A stretch of 64,000 bases of DNA, from contig JAICSX010000010.1 in assembly GCA_025936675.1 (NCBI GenBank), positions 3,528-67,527 of the forward strand. The letters are read 5' to 3'. Source of the stretch: Sphingomonas sp. (GTDB lineage: Bacteria > Pseudomonadota > Alphaproteobacteria > Sphingomonadales > Sphingomonadaceae). The position numbers were made by a program, and so were the translations under genes. The notes beneath the pieces are model-generated. The model searched no databases. It was given only the letters and a program-made list of their open reading frames with translations, and was not told where the DNA came from. Positions 1-9,282 of this stretch are shown in pieces; position 1 is the first letter of the stretch, and each line of letters opens with the position of its first letter.

Positions 1-2
1 CG

Positions 3-377
3 ATCGGCTACTCGACCTCGCCAATCCCCGACGTGCCCTTCGCAGGCGGCAAGTTTGTCAACGACGGCGGCCGCATCGCTGACCGCCTCTACGCGGTCGG
101 CTGGGCGCGGCGAGGCCCGACGGGAACGATTGGCACGAATCGCCCCGACGGTTACGAGGTCGCAGATCAGGTCGTGGCCGCCATGCCTGCGGGAAGTGGC
201 GGCAACCGGCGGGGCGCGGACGGTTTGAAGCGCCTCCTCGCCGAACGCGGCGTCATGCCGACAGATTATGACGATTGGCGCAAGATCGAGGAAACTGAGA
301 ACGCGCGTGCGCGCCCCGGCTCGCCCCGCGAGAAGTTCGTCCGCCACGCCGACTGGCTGCAGGCGATCGGACGCTGA
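3..377 (+). CDS. Ferredoxin-NADP+ reductase (FprA/adrenodoxin-reductase type), C-terminal part
   Basis: This is the 3' end of a gene that begins outside the window, and the reading frame is open back to base 3. It would move electrons between NADPH and ferredoxin through FAD in the cytoplasm. The visible part carries the family's C-terminal signature: a GVPF-like VPFAGGKFVNDGGRI segment followed by LYAVGWARRGPTGTIGTN, the NAD(P)/FAD-contacting stretch of adrenodoxin-reductase-like enzymes, where LYAxGWxxRGPxGxIGTN is well conserved. The roughly 80 residues after it, up to the TGA at 375-377, fit the usual helical C-terminus. The N-terminal FAD domain is missing only because the window starts here. 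A GTG at base 33 is an internal codon, not the start. Related glutamate-synthase-type oxidoreductases are less likely because of the RGPTGTIGTN motif. Confidence 0.8.
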   Translation: MGYSTSPIPDVPFAGGKFVNDGGRIADRLYAVGWARRGPTGTIGTNRPDGYEVADQVVAAMPAGSGGNRRGADGLKRLLAERGVMPTDYDDWRKIEETENARARPGSPREKFVRHADWLQAIGR

Positions 378-468
378 AACGCGACTTGCGCTATCGGGCA
401 CCCCCTTCTATCTAGCCGCGGCCTTGGCTCCCGCCGCGACCCTGTCGCACGCAAAAGCGGGTTCCGGT

Positions 469-545
469 CGGGGAGTAGCTCAGCCTGGTAGAGCACTGTC
501 TTCGGGAGGCAGGGGCCGGAGGTTCGAATCCTCTCTCCCCGACCA
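469..545 (+). tRNA. tRNA-Pro (anticodon CGG)
   Basis: A full cloverleaf of 77 nt folds here. The acceptor stem CGGGGAG (469-475) pairs with CTCCCCG (535-541), followed by discriminator A and an encoded CCA. The anticodon stem CTGTC/GGCAG closes the loop TTCGGGA, which places CGG at positions 34-36, so it reads CCG proline codons. The T arm has the standard GGTTCGAATCC core. It lies 24 bases ahead of the sulfotransferase start codon at 570, and no integrated element follows it. Confidence 0.96.
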
Positions 546-569
546 ACGCCTTGTCGCTGAGGAAGCGTG

Positions 570-2393
570 ATGGATTCTACATTGGGCACTCGTGAGCAAA
601 GTGCGGCATCATCGCTGTTGGGCGAAGCAGCCAAACTGATCGAAAATGACCCGGCAGCGGCAGCGGCAAAGGCGCGCGAGGCCATCGCCCTCAATCCGTC
701 GCAGGCTGCCGCATACCGATTGCTCGGTGCCTCCTTGCGCTTGCTCGATCAGGACGGTGAAGCCAACGCTGCCGAGCTGAAAGCAATAGAACTGTCTGGA
801 AACGATGCGGACCTCGTCCGCGCCGTGCAAGCCTTGAAAGCTAAGGATTACAAGACTTCCGAATTGATCCTTCGTGCAGTTCTGGCTTCGCGTCCGAATG
901 ATGTGCTCGCAATCCAGACGCTCGGAGAAGTCGCAGCTGCGGCTGGGGCCCTCCATCACGCCGAAGCGCTGTACCGCCGCGCATTGAAATTGGCGCCCGG
1001 GTTTGAATATTCCCGGCTTCACCTTGCGAACGTGCTCAAAGACCAAGGCAGGCCGGGCGAGTCCCTGTGTGAGTTGAGATTCATTCGTGGCGAAATGCTT
1101 GAATTCGATGGCTTCAAGATGCTTTTGGCGGATGTGCTCAGCCAGATCGGCGAGTGTGACGAGGCGGCGGATATCTACCGGGGCATTCTTGCCTCAGATC
1201 CCAGCAAACGGGATGTCTGGTCCCGCCTCACCTTCCTTCTCAACTCCGTCGGAAAGGGCGATGAAGCCATCGAGACGTGCCGGGCTGCGCTCAAGGCCTT
1301 GCCTGACCGCGGGCACGCGTGGTGGTCGCTCGCCAATCTAAAGACGTATCGCTTCAATGACGAAGACCTGGCGACGATGGAGCAGGTACTTGCCGACCCG
1401 TGCGTTGGCACGGAGGATCGAATTCAGGTCCATTTTGCGCTCGGAAAAGCTTTGGAAGACCTGAAGGAGTTTCAAAAGAGCTTCGATCACTATCGTCGTG
1501 GAAACGAGCTTCGGGCGAGCCAAGTTCATTACCACCCTGAATCGGGCGCTGCACTGCTGGAGCGCGTCCGCGGTATCTTTACGAAAGAGTTTCTCGAACT
1601 GAAGGCCGGTCAAGGCAATCCGGCTCCAGATCCGATATTCATCGTCGGAATGCCGCGGGCCGGATCGACGCTGGTCGAACAGATACTCGCCAGTCATCCG
1701 CTAATCGAAGGGACAGCGGAACTCCCGGACCTGCATGCGCTCGCGACTGCGCTCGCCGCAGATTCACGGCTCGAGCCCAAAAGCCTCCTCTATCTCGATC
1801 GATTGGAAGGGCTCTCCGTTGAACAGCTGCGCGAGCTTGGTGGGCTTTACCTCGAGCGCACGCGCATTCAGCGCAGAGCCGGACGACCGTTCTTCGTCGA
1901 CAAGATGCCGAGCAATTGGGCGCATATCGGATTCATTAAGCTCATCCTGCCGAATGCGAAGATCATCGACGTACGACGGCATCCACTCGCTTGCGGATTT
2001 TCCAACTACAAGCAGCTGTTCGGGCGCGGGCAGGAATTCTCCTACGACCTCGCGCATATTGGCTCGTATTACAGACATTATGTTGCTGTCATGGCGCACT
2101 TTGACCTGGTCGCTCCGAGGGCCGTCTATCGTGTTATCCACGAGCAACTCGTCATGCAGCCTGAAAAGGAGATCAGACGCTTGCTGGATTACATCGGTGT
2201 ACCATTCGATGAAGCCTGCGTCCGTTTTCATGAAACTCAGCGGTCGGTCCGAACCCCAAGCTCGCAACAGGTTCGCCAGCCACTACGAGCGGAGTTTGCC
2301 GGTCAATGGAAGGCCTTTGAATCTGAGCTTGACCCGCTGAAAGATGCGCTCGGGCCAGCGCTGCAACACTGGAATGACCCACAGCCGAACTGA
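570..2393 (+). CDS. TPR-repeat sulfotransferase family protein
   Basis: The predicted protein has 607 residues. The first half, roughly residues 1-330, is a run of helical TPR-like repeats with the usual A-x-x-x-Y/L-x-x-A-L spacing, for example [14 protein letters not shown]. From about residue 355 comes a Sulfotransfer_3 domain. It opens with [20 protein letters not shown], which contains the 5'-phosphosulfate-binding loop that contacts PAPS, and it keeps the later conserved segments [10 protein letters not shown] and [17 protein letters not shown]. Such proteins transfer sulfate from PAPS to an unidentified acceptor, with the TPR part presumably holding the substrate. No acceptor-specific partner gene is adjacent. 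A GTG three bases upstream (567) could also initiate. ATG 570 is preferred because GAGGAAG at 559-565 sits at good spacing. There is no signal peptide, so a cytoplasmic location is expected. Confidence 0.85.
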   Translation: MDSTLGTREQSAASSLLGEAAKLIENDPAAAAAKAREAIALNPSQAAAYRLLGASLRLLDQDGEANAAELKAIELSGNDADLVRAVQALKAKDYKTSELILRAVLASRPNDVLAIQTLGEVAAAAGALHHAEALYRRALKLAPGFEYSRLHLANVLKDQGRPGESLCELRFIRGEMLEFDGFKMLLADVLSQIGECDEAADIYRGILASDPSKRDVWSRLTFLLNSVGKGDEAIETCRAALKALPDRGHAWWSLANLKTYRFNDEDLATMEQVLADPCVGTEDRIQVHFALGKALEDLKEFQKSFDHYRRGNELRASQVHYHPESGAALLERVRGIFTKEFLELKAGQGNPAPDPIFIVGMPRAGSTLVEQILASHPLIEGTAELPDLHALATALAADSRLEPKSLLYLDRLEGLSVEQLRELGGLYLERTRIQRRAGRPFFVDKMPSNWAHIGFIKLILPNAKIIDVRRHPLACGFSNYKQLFGRGQEFSYDLAHIGSYYRHYVAVMAHFDLVAPRAVYRVIHEQLVMQPEKEIRRLLDYIGVPFDEACVRFHETQRSVRTPSSQQVRQPLRAEFAGQWKAFESELDPLKDALGPALQHWNDPQPN

Positions 2394-2448
2394 CGTTTGG
2401 CCCGAAACTTTAGCCATAATCTTAACCATCCGCGCTTAGCCTTGGCGC

Positions 2449-3732
2449 ATGTTGCGCGACGCTTGCCGCCTGCTTCTTGGCAGTGCGCTCCCATTGGGCT
2501 GCGCGCTCGCTGCGCTTTGGCCGGCACCGGCGCGCGCTGACGGCGATTCCGGGATCTTCACCCGCGACAGTTTAGAGCTGAACGGCGATGTCCGCCTCGT
2601 CGCGGTCGACGGCGAGAAGAGCTGGGTCGAAGGCGGCTTCGGCAAGCTTCGCTCCGGAAGCGACGGCGACCTTCGTATCCAGCCGCAACTTGGCAACGTC
2701 GACCTGGTCTGGAAGCCGCAATTCACCTGGTCGCTGGGAGGGGTCGTCGTCGGTGCGATCCAGGGCGGCCAGCGCACCGATGCCGGAATCAGCCAGGCCT
2801 ATCTCACCTATCGCCCGATGCGGTCGAGCAAGCTCGCCTTCTCGGCCCGCGCTGGTCTCATGTGGCCGCCTGTGAGTCTCGAGCATGAAGGTGCCGACTG
2901 GCACGTCAAGGATTCGATCACCCCGTCCGCGATCAACAGCTGGATCGGCGAAGAGGTTCGTCCCGTCGCCGTCGAAGCGACGCTGGCCACGAACATTGGC
3001 GCGCACAAGCTGCGTGTGACCGCTGCCGTCTTTGCGGCCAATGACACTGCGGGCACTTTGCTCACATTCCGAGGCTGGGCGCTCCATGACCGGACGACGC
3101 TAGCATTTCGCAGCGAGCCGCTGCCGCCGCTCGGGGAATTCACTGGTCACCAGGCCCCCTTCACCCATCCGCTTGCCGATCTCGCACCCGGGGTCGCTCG
3201 CCGCCCAGGCTATTATGCGAAGCTCGCCTGGGCTCCGCCGGCGCCGCTCCGGCTCGAGCTGTTTCATTATGACAACCGCGCCGATCCCGAGGTGGTGACG
3301 AGCACGCCCGAATGGGGTTGGCGAACGCGGTTCGACGACGTTGGCCTCGCCGCGGATCTCGGCTCGGGCGCCGAGTTCAAGGCGCAGGCACTACAGGGCC
3401 GCACGCGGATGGGATTCGTGATGTTGGGCCGCCGTTTCGTCGACGAACGGTTCCGCTCCGCTTATGCGATGCTGACCAAGCCGTTCGGCAAGGTCGGCAT
3501 CGCGGCACGCGTCGAGGCGTTCGACACGCGCAACCGCGGCAGCATCTGGACCGACGAATATGACGAGCACGGCTGGTCCGCGATGCTTGCGGCCAAGCGC
3601 CAGTGGGGCCCGGTGACGGCTCTTGCCGAGCTGCTTCACGTGTGGAGCGACAGTCCGCTTCGCGAGCATGCGGACGAAGAGGAACGCCAGCGCCAGACGC
3701 AGCTCCAGGCCGAAATGCGAATTCACTGGTAA
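2449..3732 (+). CDS. Outer-membrane beta-barrel (porin-like) protein
   Basis: This 427-residue protein starts with a Sec signal peptide (positively charged start, hydrophobic stretch, then a PAPARA/DG cleavage region near residue 30). The rest alternates polar and hydrophobic residues in short amphipathic strands. Examples are LELNGDVRLVAVDG, VDLVWKPQFTWSLGGVVVG and KVGIAARVEAFDTRN, and it ends in an aromatic residue (RIHW), as outer-membrane barrels do. I do not recognise a substrate-specific family. It is the first of three co-directional genes with a periplasmic cupredoxin (49 bases downstream) and a GGDEF-EAL protein. That arrangement suggests it passes or binds the ligand sensed by the system, which is inference. 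There are no TonB-box or plug features, so a TonB-dependent receptor is unlikely. Confidence 0.75.
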   Translation: MLRDACRLLLGSALPLGCALAALWPAPARADGDSGIFTRDSLELNGDVRLVAVDGEKSWVEGGFGKLRSGSDGDLRIQPQLGNVDLVWKPQFTWSLGGVVVGAIQGGQRTDAGISQAYLTYRPMRSSKLAFSARAGLMWPPVSLEHEGADWHVKDSITPSAINSWIGEEVRPVAVEATLATNIGAHKLRVTAAVFAANDTAGTLLTFRGWALHDRTTLAFRSEPLPPLGEFTGHQAPFTHPLADLAPGVARRPGYYAKLAWAPPAPLRLELFHYDNRADPEVVTSTPEWGWRTRFDDVGLAADLGSGAEFKAQALQGRTRMGFVMLGRRFVDERFRSAYAMLTKPFGKVGIAARVEAFDTRNRGSIWTDEYDEHGWSAMLAAKRQWGPVTALAELLHVWSDSPLREHADEEERQRQTQLQAEMRIHW

Positions 3733-3781
3733 CCAGTTTCGCTAGGCACGGCGTTTACCGTCCATGGCTTAATCTCGCTCC

Positions 3782-4408
3782 ATGGCGCGAGGAATCTTCC
3801 TGACCGCGGCGGCTTTGAGCTTTGCCGCGCCGCTCGGTGCAGCTCCGTTGACGGTGCGCGTCGTCGACGCTGCCGGACATCCGGTGCGCGACGCCGTCGT
3901 CACGCTCCATCCAGCGGGAGCTGCCGCGCGCGCCGCTCACGCCGCCGGACGGTTCGTGGTGTCGCAGCAGAACATGCAGTTTCACCCGTTCCTGACGATC
4001 GTTCCCCTCGGCTCGGACGTGTCCTTCCCGAACTTCGACAACACCAAACACCATGTTTACTCATTTTCGGCGGCGAAGAAGTTCGAGCTGAAGCTTTTCG
4101 CCAAGGACCAGTCGCGAACGGTGCATTTCGACAAGGCCGGCGTGGTAGCGCTCGGCTGCAACATTCATGACCAGATGAGCGCATTCATCGTCGTGACCGA
4201 CAGCGCATGGACCGCACGGACCAATGCGCAAGGTCTAGTGACGTTCAGCGATGCGCCGAATGCCCCCGGCCGCGTGAGCGTGTGGCACCCCTATCTCCGC
4301 GCCCCAGGCGGCGAAATGCAGGAGGCGGTCGGTCCCGCGCAGCGCAGCGCGAGCTTCCAAGTCCGCCTTCGCCAGCCGCCGTCGTCGATGGCGATGACCG
4401 ACTATTAG
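3782..4408 (+). CDS. Periplasmic cupredoxin-like protein (methylamine-utilization-type plastocyanin fold)
   Basis: The protein has 208 residues with a clear signal peptide ending near LGAAP (about residue 21). The mature part begins with a short beta-sandwich segment (LTVRVVDAAGHPVRDAVVTL), followed by the cupredoxin region. Type-1 copper ligands can be read directly: a His in FDNTKHHVYSFS around residues 89-90, then Cys, His and Met in GCNIHDQM around residues 126-132. This His-Cys-His-Met order is that of plastocyanin and related blue-copper proteins. It should act in the periplasm as an electron carrier or copper-binding ligand carrier. Its TAG stop lies only 7 bases before the next ATG, so it is almost certainly co-transcribed, and probably translationally coupled, with the cyclic-di-GMP gene. 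The electron donor and acceptor cannot be told from sequence. Confidence 0.82.
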   Translation: MARGIFLTAAALSFAAPLGAAPLTVRVVDAAGHPVRDAVVTLHPAGAAARAAHAAGRFVVSQQNMQFHPFLTIVPLGSDVSFPNFDNTKHHVYSFSAAKKFELKLFAKDQSRTVHFDKAGVVALGCNIHDQMSAFIVVTDSAWTARTNAQGLVTFSDAPNAPGRVSVWHPYLRAPGGEMQEAVGPAQRSASFQVRLRQPPSSMAMTDY

Positions 4409-4415
4409 GAGGCCG

Positions 4416-6758
4416 ATGCGCCCGTTCCGCTCCTTGAGCGCTCGTCTCACGGTTCAGTTCGCCCTGCTGTTCGCGGTTGCGATGCTGGGCGTATCGGCGG
4501 CACTGTCGAGCGTCATCTTCGGCGCGGCCTCGCGACAGGTCCAGGGGCAACTGCAGTCGAGCGGTGCGGTCTATGACCGGCTGTGGCAGCAGCGCGCGCA
4601 CGAGCTCCAGAACGCCGCGCAGCTGCTTGCGCGCGACTTCGGGTTCCGGGCTGCCGTAGCGAGCGCCGACCAGGCGACGATGCAATCCGCGCTTGGCAAC
4701 GCCGCCGCCAGGTTGCGGATCAGGAGCGCGTTCATCGTGACGGCGGACGGCAAGGTCTCGTCTATCGATCCCGGCCTTACCGGCGCCGAGGCGGCTGCCC
4801 TGTGGAATCCGCTAGACGATGGGCGGCTCTCGGGTGTGTCGGTTCTTGCAGGAAGGCCGCGCCAGCTCGTCGCCGCGCCGATCATGGCGCCGACCTTGAT
4901 CGGATGGGTCGTTTTCGCGTCTGACCTCGACCAGCGCGAGATGCGGGGGCTCGAGCGCCTTTCGGCGATCCCGCTCCATGCTGCCGTCATCGCCAACGAC
5001 AAGGGACGCTGGGCCGAGGCGTCGGGCAGCATGTCGGCGCTGGACGCCGGCGCCTACCGGCTTGCCCAGACGCATGTCGGCGGTGCGTCGTCGTTCGAGA
5101 TGAATGTCGGAGGGACGCAGTCGATCGCACTCGCAAAGCCGCTACCGGCCTTTTCGAACGACGAGCATGCGATCCTGCTGCTCGCTTATCCGAAAGCGCA
5201 GGCGCTCGCCGACGCGCGGAAGCTCCAGCTTGCGCTTGTGGCAATGACGCTGATTGGGCTGCTGCTCGTCGCTTATGCGACTTGGAAAGCCGCCGGGCGG
5301 ATTACGCAGCCGCTCGCGCGTCTCGACGAAGCAGCCGGGCGCCTGGCGTCGGGCGAACATGTCCAGGTCCGCGTGCGCGGCGAGGACGAGCTCGCGCGCC
5401 TGGCATCGAGCTTCAACGAGATGGTCGGAAAGATTGCCGAACGCGAGCAGCGCATTACGCAGCTGGCGTTCAACGATGTTCTGACGGGTCTTCCGAACCG
5501 CACTATGTTCCAGCAGCAGCTCGACCACGCTTTCCGCGCTGCCGAGGGCAATGGCGGGCTGTTCGCGCTTCACTGTCTCGACCTCGACCAGTTCAAGGTG
5601 ATCAACGACACGCTCGGCCATCCCGCCGGCGATGCATTGCTGGTCGAGGCGGGCCGCCGCGTTCAGCAAGCGGCCCGCGGACATTTCGTCGCTCGCCTTG
5701 GAGGCGACGAGTTCGTAGTCCTCCAAAGTGTCGGCGAGGACCGCAATGCGATCGACCGCCTTGCTCGCGAGATCCTCGAATTGATGAGCCAGCCGCTCAC
5801 CATCGACGGCAACGAATTTGCACCGTCGACGAGCATCGGCATCGCCATTGCACCGCAGGACGGCGAAGAGAGCGGAACCTTGCTGCGCAACGCCGATCTC
5901 GCGCTCTACCGCGCCAAGGAAGCAGGTCGCGGCACCTTCGCCTTCTTCGAGGAGAGCCTCAACGAACGCGCGCAGCAGCGCCGGCAGCTCGAATCCGACC
6001 TCCGCCTTGCACTCGAGCGCGGCGAGTTCGAGCTATTCTACCAGCCTCTGTTCGATCTGGAGCAGAACTGCATTTGCTCATTCGAGGCGTTGCTCCGCTG
6101 GCGCCATCCGCAGCGCGGGATCGTTTCGCCGGTCGAATTCATCCCGGTCGCCGAGGACACCGGACTGATCGTGCCGATCGGCGCCTGGGCGCTCCGAGAA
6201 GCCTGCTCGCGGGCGGCGCGCTGGCCCGAGAATGTTCGCGTAGCCGTCAATGTCTCAGCGGTGCAATTCCACCGCGGGGCGCTCCATGAAACCATCCTTC
6301 GCGCGCTCGCCGACAGCGGCCTCTCTCCCCACCGGCTCGAGGTCGAGATCACCGAATCGATCTTTCTCGATGGCGGCGAGACGACGCTTCGGCTGCTCCA
6401 TGCATTGAGGACGCTCGGCGTCCGTATTGCGCTCGATGACTTCGGCACGGGCTATTCCTCGCTCAGCTATTTGCAGAGCTTCCCGTTCGACAAGCTGAAG
6501 ATCGACCGCAGCTTCATCCAGAACCTCCTGACGCGGGAAGGTGCGACCGCGATCGTTCGCGCGATCACCGAGCTTGCGCACGCGCTTGGAATCGAAACCA
6601 CTGCGGAGGGCGTCGAAGAAACCGCGCAGCTGATGGAGCTTCGCGCGCACGGTTGCTCGTCCGTCCAGGGCTTCCTCTTCGCCGAGCCGATGACCTCGAG
6701 CGACGTCGACAAGCTGTTCCGCGAGGACGGCGGAATCCTGGTTCAGAAGGTCGCCTGA
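4416..6758 (+). CDS. Membrane sensor with HAMP, GGDEF and EAL domains (c-di-GMP cyclase/phosphodiesterase)
   Basis: This 780-residue protein has a first membrane segment at about residues 12-32, a periplasmic sensor region of about 230 residues, and a second membrane segment near 270-290. A HAMP linker follows (ITQPLARLDEAAGRLASGE), then GGDEF and EAL domains. The cyclase signature GGDEF is intact at about residue 429 (ARLGGDEFVVL). The EAL domain begins with FEALLRWRHP near residue 556 and keeps the metal-binding DDFGTGYSSLSYL loop. Both activities therefore look possible. The start is supported by the Shine-Dalgarno AGGAGG at about 4408-4413, just after the cupredoxin stop. Gene order suggests that the periplasmic region reads the state of the cupredoxin or a barrel-transported ligand. 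Its stop region overlaps the convergent dehydrogenase gene by 16 bases. Confidence 0.92.
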   Translation: MRPFRSLSARLTVQFALLFAVAMLGVSAALSSVIFGAASRQVQGQLQSSGAVYDRLWQQRAHELQNAAQLLARDFGFRAAVASADQATMQSALGNAAARLRIRSAFIVTADGKVSSIDPGLTGAEAAALWNPLDDGRLSGVSVLAGRPRQLVAAPIMAPTLIGWVVFASDLDQREMRGLERLSAIPLHAAVIANDKGRWAEASGSMSALDAGAYRLAQTHVGGASSFEMNVGGTQSIALAKPLPAFSNDEHAILLLAYPKAQALADARKLQLALVAMTLIGLLLVAYATWKAAGRITQPLARLDEAAGRLASGEHVQVRVRGEDELARLASSFNEMVGKIAEREQRITQLAFNDVLTGLPNRTMFQQQLDHAFRAAEGNGGLFALHCLDLDQFKVINDTLGHPAGDALLVEAGRRVQQAARGHFVARLGGDEFVVLQSVGEDRNAIDRLAREILELMSQPLTIDGNEFAPSTSIGIAIAPQDGEESGTLLRNADLALYRAKEAGRGTFAFFEESLNERAQQRRQLESDLRLALERGEFELFYQPLFDLEQNCICSFEALLRWRHPQRGIVSPVEFIPVAEDTGLIVPIGAWALREACSRAARWPENVRVAVNVSAVQFHRGALHETILRALADSGLSPHRLEVEITESIFLDGGETTLRLLHALRTLGVRIALDDFGTGYSSLSYLQSFPFDKLKIDRSFIQNLLTREGATAIVRAITELAHALGIETTAEGVEETAQLMELRAHGCSSVQGFLFAEPMTSSDVDKLFREDGGILVQKVA

Positions 6759-7885
6759 TTACCAGTCCTGTCTAGTATCTCTTCGTTGATGTCCTTGATC
6801 CTCGTGCAGGCGGTTAGCGCCATCGCGACGCGCATTTCCGCCTCGATCAGCTTAAGGGCATGCGCCACTCCCGCGCCGCCGCTCGCAGCCAGCGCATAAG
6901 CCCAGGCACGGCCGAGCAGGACGAAGTCCGCGCCGAGCGCCAGCATTCGCACCACGTCGAGCCCGGATCGAACGCCGCCGTCTGCAAGGACGGGTAATCG
7001 ACCCGAAATCGCATCGGCAATCCACGGCAGCGCTCGAGCTGTCGATGAGGTGCCGTCGAGCTGACGTCCGCCGTGGTTCGACACGACGATGCCGTCGGCA
7101 CCGCTGTTCGCTGCCGCCCGCGCATCTTCGGGGTCAAGAATACCCTTGATCACCAGCGGGCCCTTCCACTTTGAGCGGACCCATTCGACATCCTCCCAGC
7201 TCACCGATGGATCGAAGTTGGCGTGGATCCATGCCTGAAAATCGCTGAGCGGCGCGCGCTTGCCGACGATCGGCTCAAGATTGCCGAGGCTGATCGGCCG
7301 CCCGCGCATGCCGACGTCCCAAAGCCAACCGGGTCGCGCCAGCAGGTGGGCCGTGCGCCGCAGTCCTCCGCCCGCTGCTCGATAGTCGCGGTAGCGAGAG
7401 CCTGGGACCGCGAGATCTACGGTGAGGATCAGAGCACCGCACCCTGCTTCCGTCGCGGTATCGATCATCTGTTCGACGAACCCGCGGTCCTTGACGAAAT
7501 AGAGTTGGTACCAAGGGACATTGCCCGACGCTGCGACCTCGCGAAGCGAGCAGCCACTGACGGTCGACAGCGCCATCGGCACATTGGCGGCAGCGGCCGC
7601 TTTCGCCGCCTGCACCTCGCCGCGGCGCGCATAAAGACCGGCGAGGCCGACCGGCCCCAGGCCGACTGGCATCGCCCAATTCTCCTCGAACAGCTCGGTC
7701 GAGAGGTCGATCCGTGAGACATCGCGCAAGACGCGTTGTCTCAGCGCTATCGATTGGAGGTCCTCGACATTCCGCCGCAGCGTCACTTCGTCGTACGAAC
7801 CGCCGTCGAGATATTCGAACAGGAAATGCGGCAGTCGTGCCTTGGCGAGCGCGCGATAGTCGCTGACGGATGCCGCTCGTCTCAT
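6743..7885 (-). CDS. lldD: FMN-dependent alpha-hydroxy-acid (L-lactate-type) dehydrogenase
   Basis: The 380-residue protein belongs to the FMN-dependent 2-hydroxy-acid dehydrogenase family, which oxidises L-lactate or similar 2-hydroxy acids and passes electrons to the respiratory chain. The N-terminus SVSDYRALAKARLPHFLFEY is typical. FMN and substrate motifs follow: LSTVSGCSLREVA, WYQLYFVKDR, the catalytic-His segment VSNHGGRQLDG near residue 270, and the phosphate-binding PVLADGGVRSGLDVVRMLALGAD. The length agrees with LldD. GGAGGGG sits in good position before ATG 7885. It stands alone on this strand, divergent from the AhpD-like gene. The exact substrate is not fixed by sequence, and mandelate or glycolate-type acids are alternatives. 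Confidence 0.88.
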   Translation of the reverse strand: MRRAASVSDYRALAKARLPHFLFEYLDGGSYDEVTLRRNVEDLQSIALRQRVLRDVSRIDLSTELFEENWAMPVGLGPVGLAGLYARRGEVQAAKAAAAANVPMALSTVSGCSLREVAASGNVPWYQLYFVKDRGFVEQMIDTATEAGCGALILTVDLAVPGSRYRDYRAAGGGLRRTAHLLARPGWLWDVGMRGRPISLGNLEPIVGKRAPLSDFQAWIHANFDPSVSWEDVEWVRSKWKGPLVIKGILDPEDARAAANSGADGIVVSNHGGRQLDGTSSTARALPWIADAISGRLPVLADGGVRSGLDVVRMLALGADFVLLGRAWAYALAASGGAGVAHALKLIEAEMRVAMALTACTRIKDINEEILDRTGNQATF

Positions 7886-7978
7886 TGCGCCCCTCCAGCC
7901 GCCGTTAAAGGCTTCAATTCACGCGTTGCGACCACATATTGGCTGCTGTTGCAATCACCACGGACGAGGAGATCGACG

Positions 7979-8470
7979 ATGGCCGAGCCGCTGCGCATGG
8001 ATTTCACCAAGGTTGCGCCCGAAGCGTACAAACATCTGATCGCTCTGGAACAGACGATTGTTCCGAAGATCGACAAGACACTCTATCATCTGCTGAAGGT
8101 CAGGGCATCGCAGATCAACGGCTGCGCCTTTTGCATCGGCATGCATACCGACGAAGCGCTCCGCGACGGCGAGAAGCTCGAACGGCTGATGATGCTCGAT
8201 GCGTGGGACGAAAGCTCATTGTTCAACGAAAGGGAGCGCGCTGTCCTCGAGTGGGTGGAGGAAATCACGCTGATCTCTGAAGGTCATGCGAGCAAGGAAG
8301 CGTTCGACGCGCTGCGACAGCATTTTTCGGAAGAGGAGATCGTTTGGTTGACGCTCGCGGCGGCGATGATCAACACTTGGAACCGAATCGCGATATCCTC
8401 GCGCGCACAATATGACCGTGAAGCATTCCACCAGCGGACCGACGAGCTAAAGGTCGCCGAGCCAGCCTAG
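7979..8470 (+). CDS. Carboxymuconolactone decarboxylase/AhpD-family peroxidase-like protein
   Basis: A 163-residue protein of the AhpD/CMD superfamily. The defining redox motif is present as CAFCIGMH, with Cys at residues 49 and 52 and the following His; in AhpD-like proteins this forms the peroxidatic Cys pair and proton relay. The helical body (AVLEWVEEITLISE, LTLAAAMINTWNRIAIS) matches the family. Short proteins of this type usually protect against organic peroxides, but only the motif supports that here. The frame is open upstream to 7736. ATG 7979 is chosen because GAGGAG at 7966-7971 precedes it and it begins at the family's usual N-terminus. Its stop interlocks with the convergent aldolase stop in the four bases CTAG (8467-8470). 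Confidence 0.85.
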   Translation: MAEPLRMDFTKVAPEAYKHLIALEQTIVPKIDKTLYHLLKVRASQINGCAFCIGMHTDEALRDGEKLERLMMLDAWDESSLFNERERAVLEWVEEITLISEGHASKEAFDALRQHFSEEEIVWLTLAAAMINTWNRIAISSRAQYDREAFHQRTDELKVAEPA

Positions 8471-9282
8471 CTCGCGAAGCTCGGATCGAGGCGGTAGGCC
8501 TTGCGCTTCAGCGCGGGCCAAGCGAGCAGGTTAGCTGCCAGAGCCACTCCGACCTGGCCCTGCTGGGCCGTGACCTCGGGCGAACCCTGCGGCGGGTTGT
8601 TGACATGCTCTCCGGCCGACAGAGCCATGATCTGCGCCTGGCATGCGCGCTCGAGGAAATAGAGCCGAACAAAGCACTCGCCGACATTCTTGCCGACCGC
8701 CAGCGTACCGTGATTGCGCAGTATCATCGCGTTCTTGGTCCCGAGGTCGGCGACCAGCCGCTCGCGCTCCCCAAGGTCGACGGCAACGCCCTCATAGTCG
8801 TGGAACGCGACATCGCCGCGCACCAGCATGGCAGTCTGGGTCAGCGGAAGCAGTCCCTCTTCGTGCGCCGAGACCGCCTGGCCCGCTGGCGTGTGGAGGT
8901 GCATGACGGCATGCGCGTCCTCGCGCGCCATGTGAATGGCGGAATGGATGGTGAAACCGGCAGGATTGGTGATGAACGGCGTCGGATCGACCGGATTGCC
9001 GTTGACGTCGACCTTGACCAATGACGAGGCGGTCACCTCTTCGAACATGAGATTGTACGGGTTGAGCAGGAAATGGTGCTCGGGCCCGGGAATTCGCGCG
9101 GAAAGGTGCGTGAAGATGAGGTCGTCCCAGCCATAGTATGCGACCATCCGGTAGGCGGCGGCGAGATCGACACGAATCGCCCATTCGTCTTCGCTCACCT
9201 TGCTCTGGAGCGATGGGATCTCGACCGAATCGAGCGGCTTCATGTCGCTCATCCCGCGATTGATGCTCTCGACACGGTTCAT
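8467..9282 (-). CDS. Class II aldolase/adducin family protein
   Basis: The 271-residue protein shows the class II aldolase fold. The zinc-binding His pair lies in AVMHLHTPAGQAVSA, a further His in MILRNHGTLAVG, and IFTHLSARIPG is the conserved N-terminal motif. Members act as sugar-phosphate aldolases, as epimerases or as non-enzymatic adducin-like proteins, and the substrate here is unknown. It is the last gene of a reverse-strand operon and its ATG overlaps the stop of maiA (ATGA, 9279-9282). The N-terminal 20 residues before the conserved domain are not strongly conserved, so an internal Met could be the true start. Confidence 0.82.
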   Translation of the reverse strand: MNRVESINRGMSDMKPLDSVEIPSLQSKVSEDEWAIRVDLAAAYRMVAYYGWDDLIFTHLSARIPGPEHHFLLNPYNLMFEEVTASSLVKVDVNGNPVDPTPFITNPAGFTIHSAIHMAREDAHAVMHLHTPAGQAVSAHEEGLLPLTQTAMLVRGDVAFHDYEGVAVDLGERERLVADLGTKNAMILRNHGTLAVGKNVGECFVRLYFLERACQAQIMALSAGEHVNNPPQGSPEVTAQQGQVGVALAANLLAWPALKRKAYRLDPSFAS

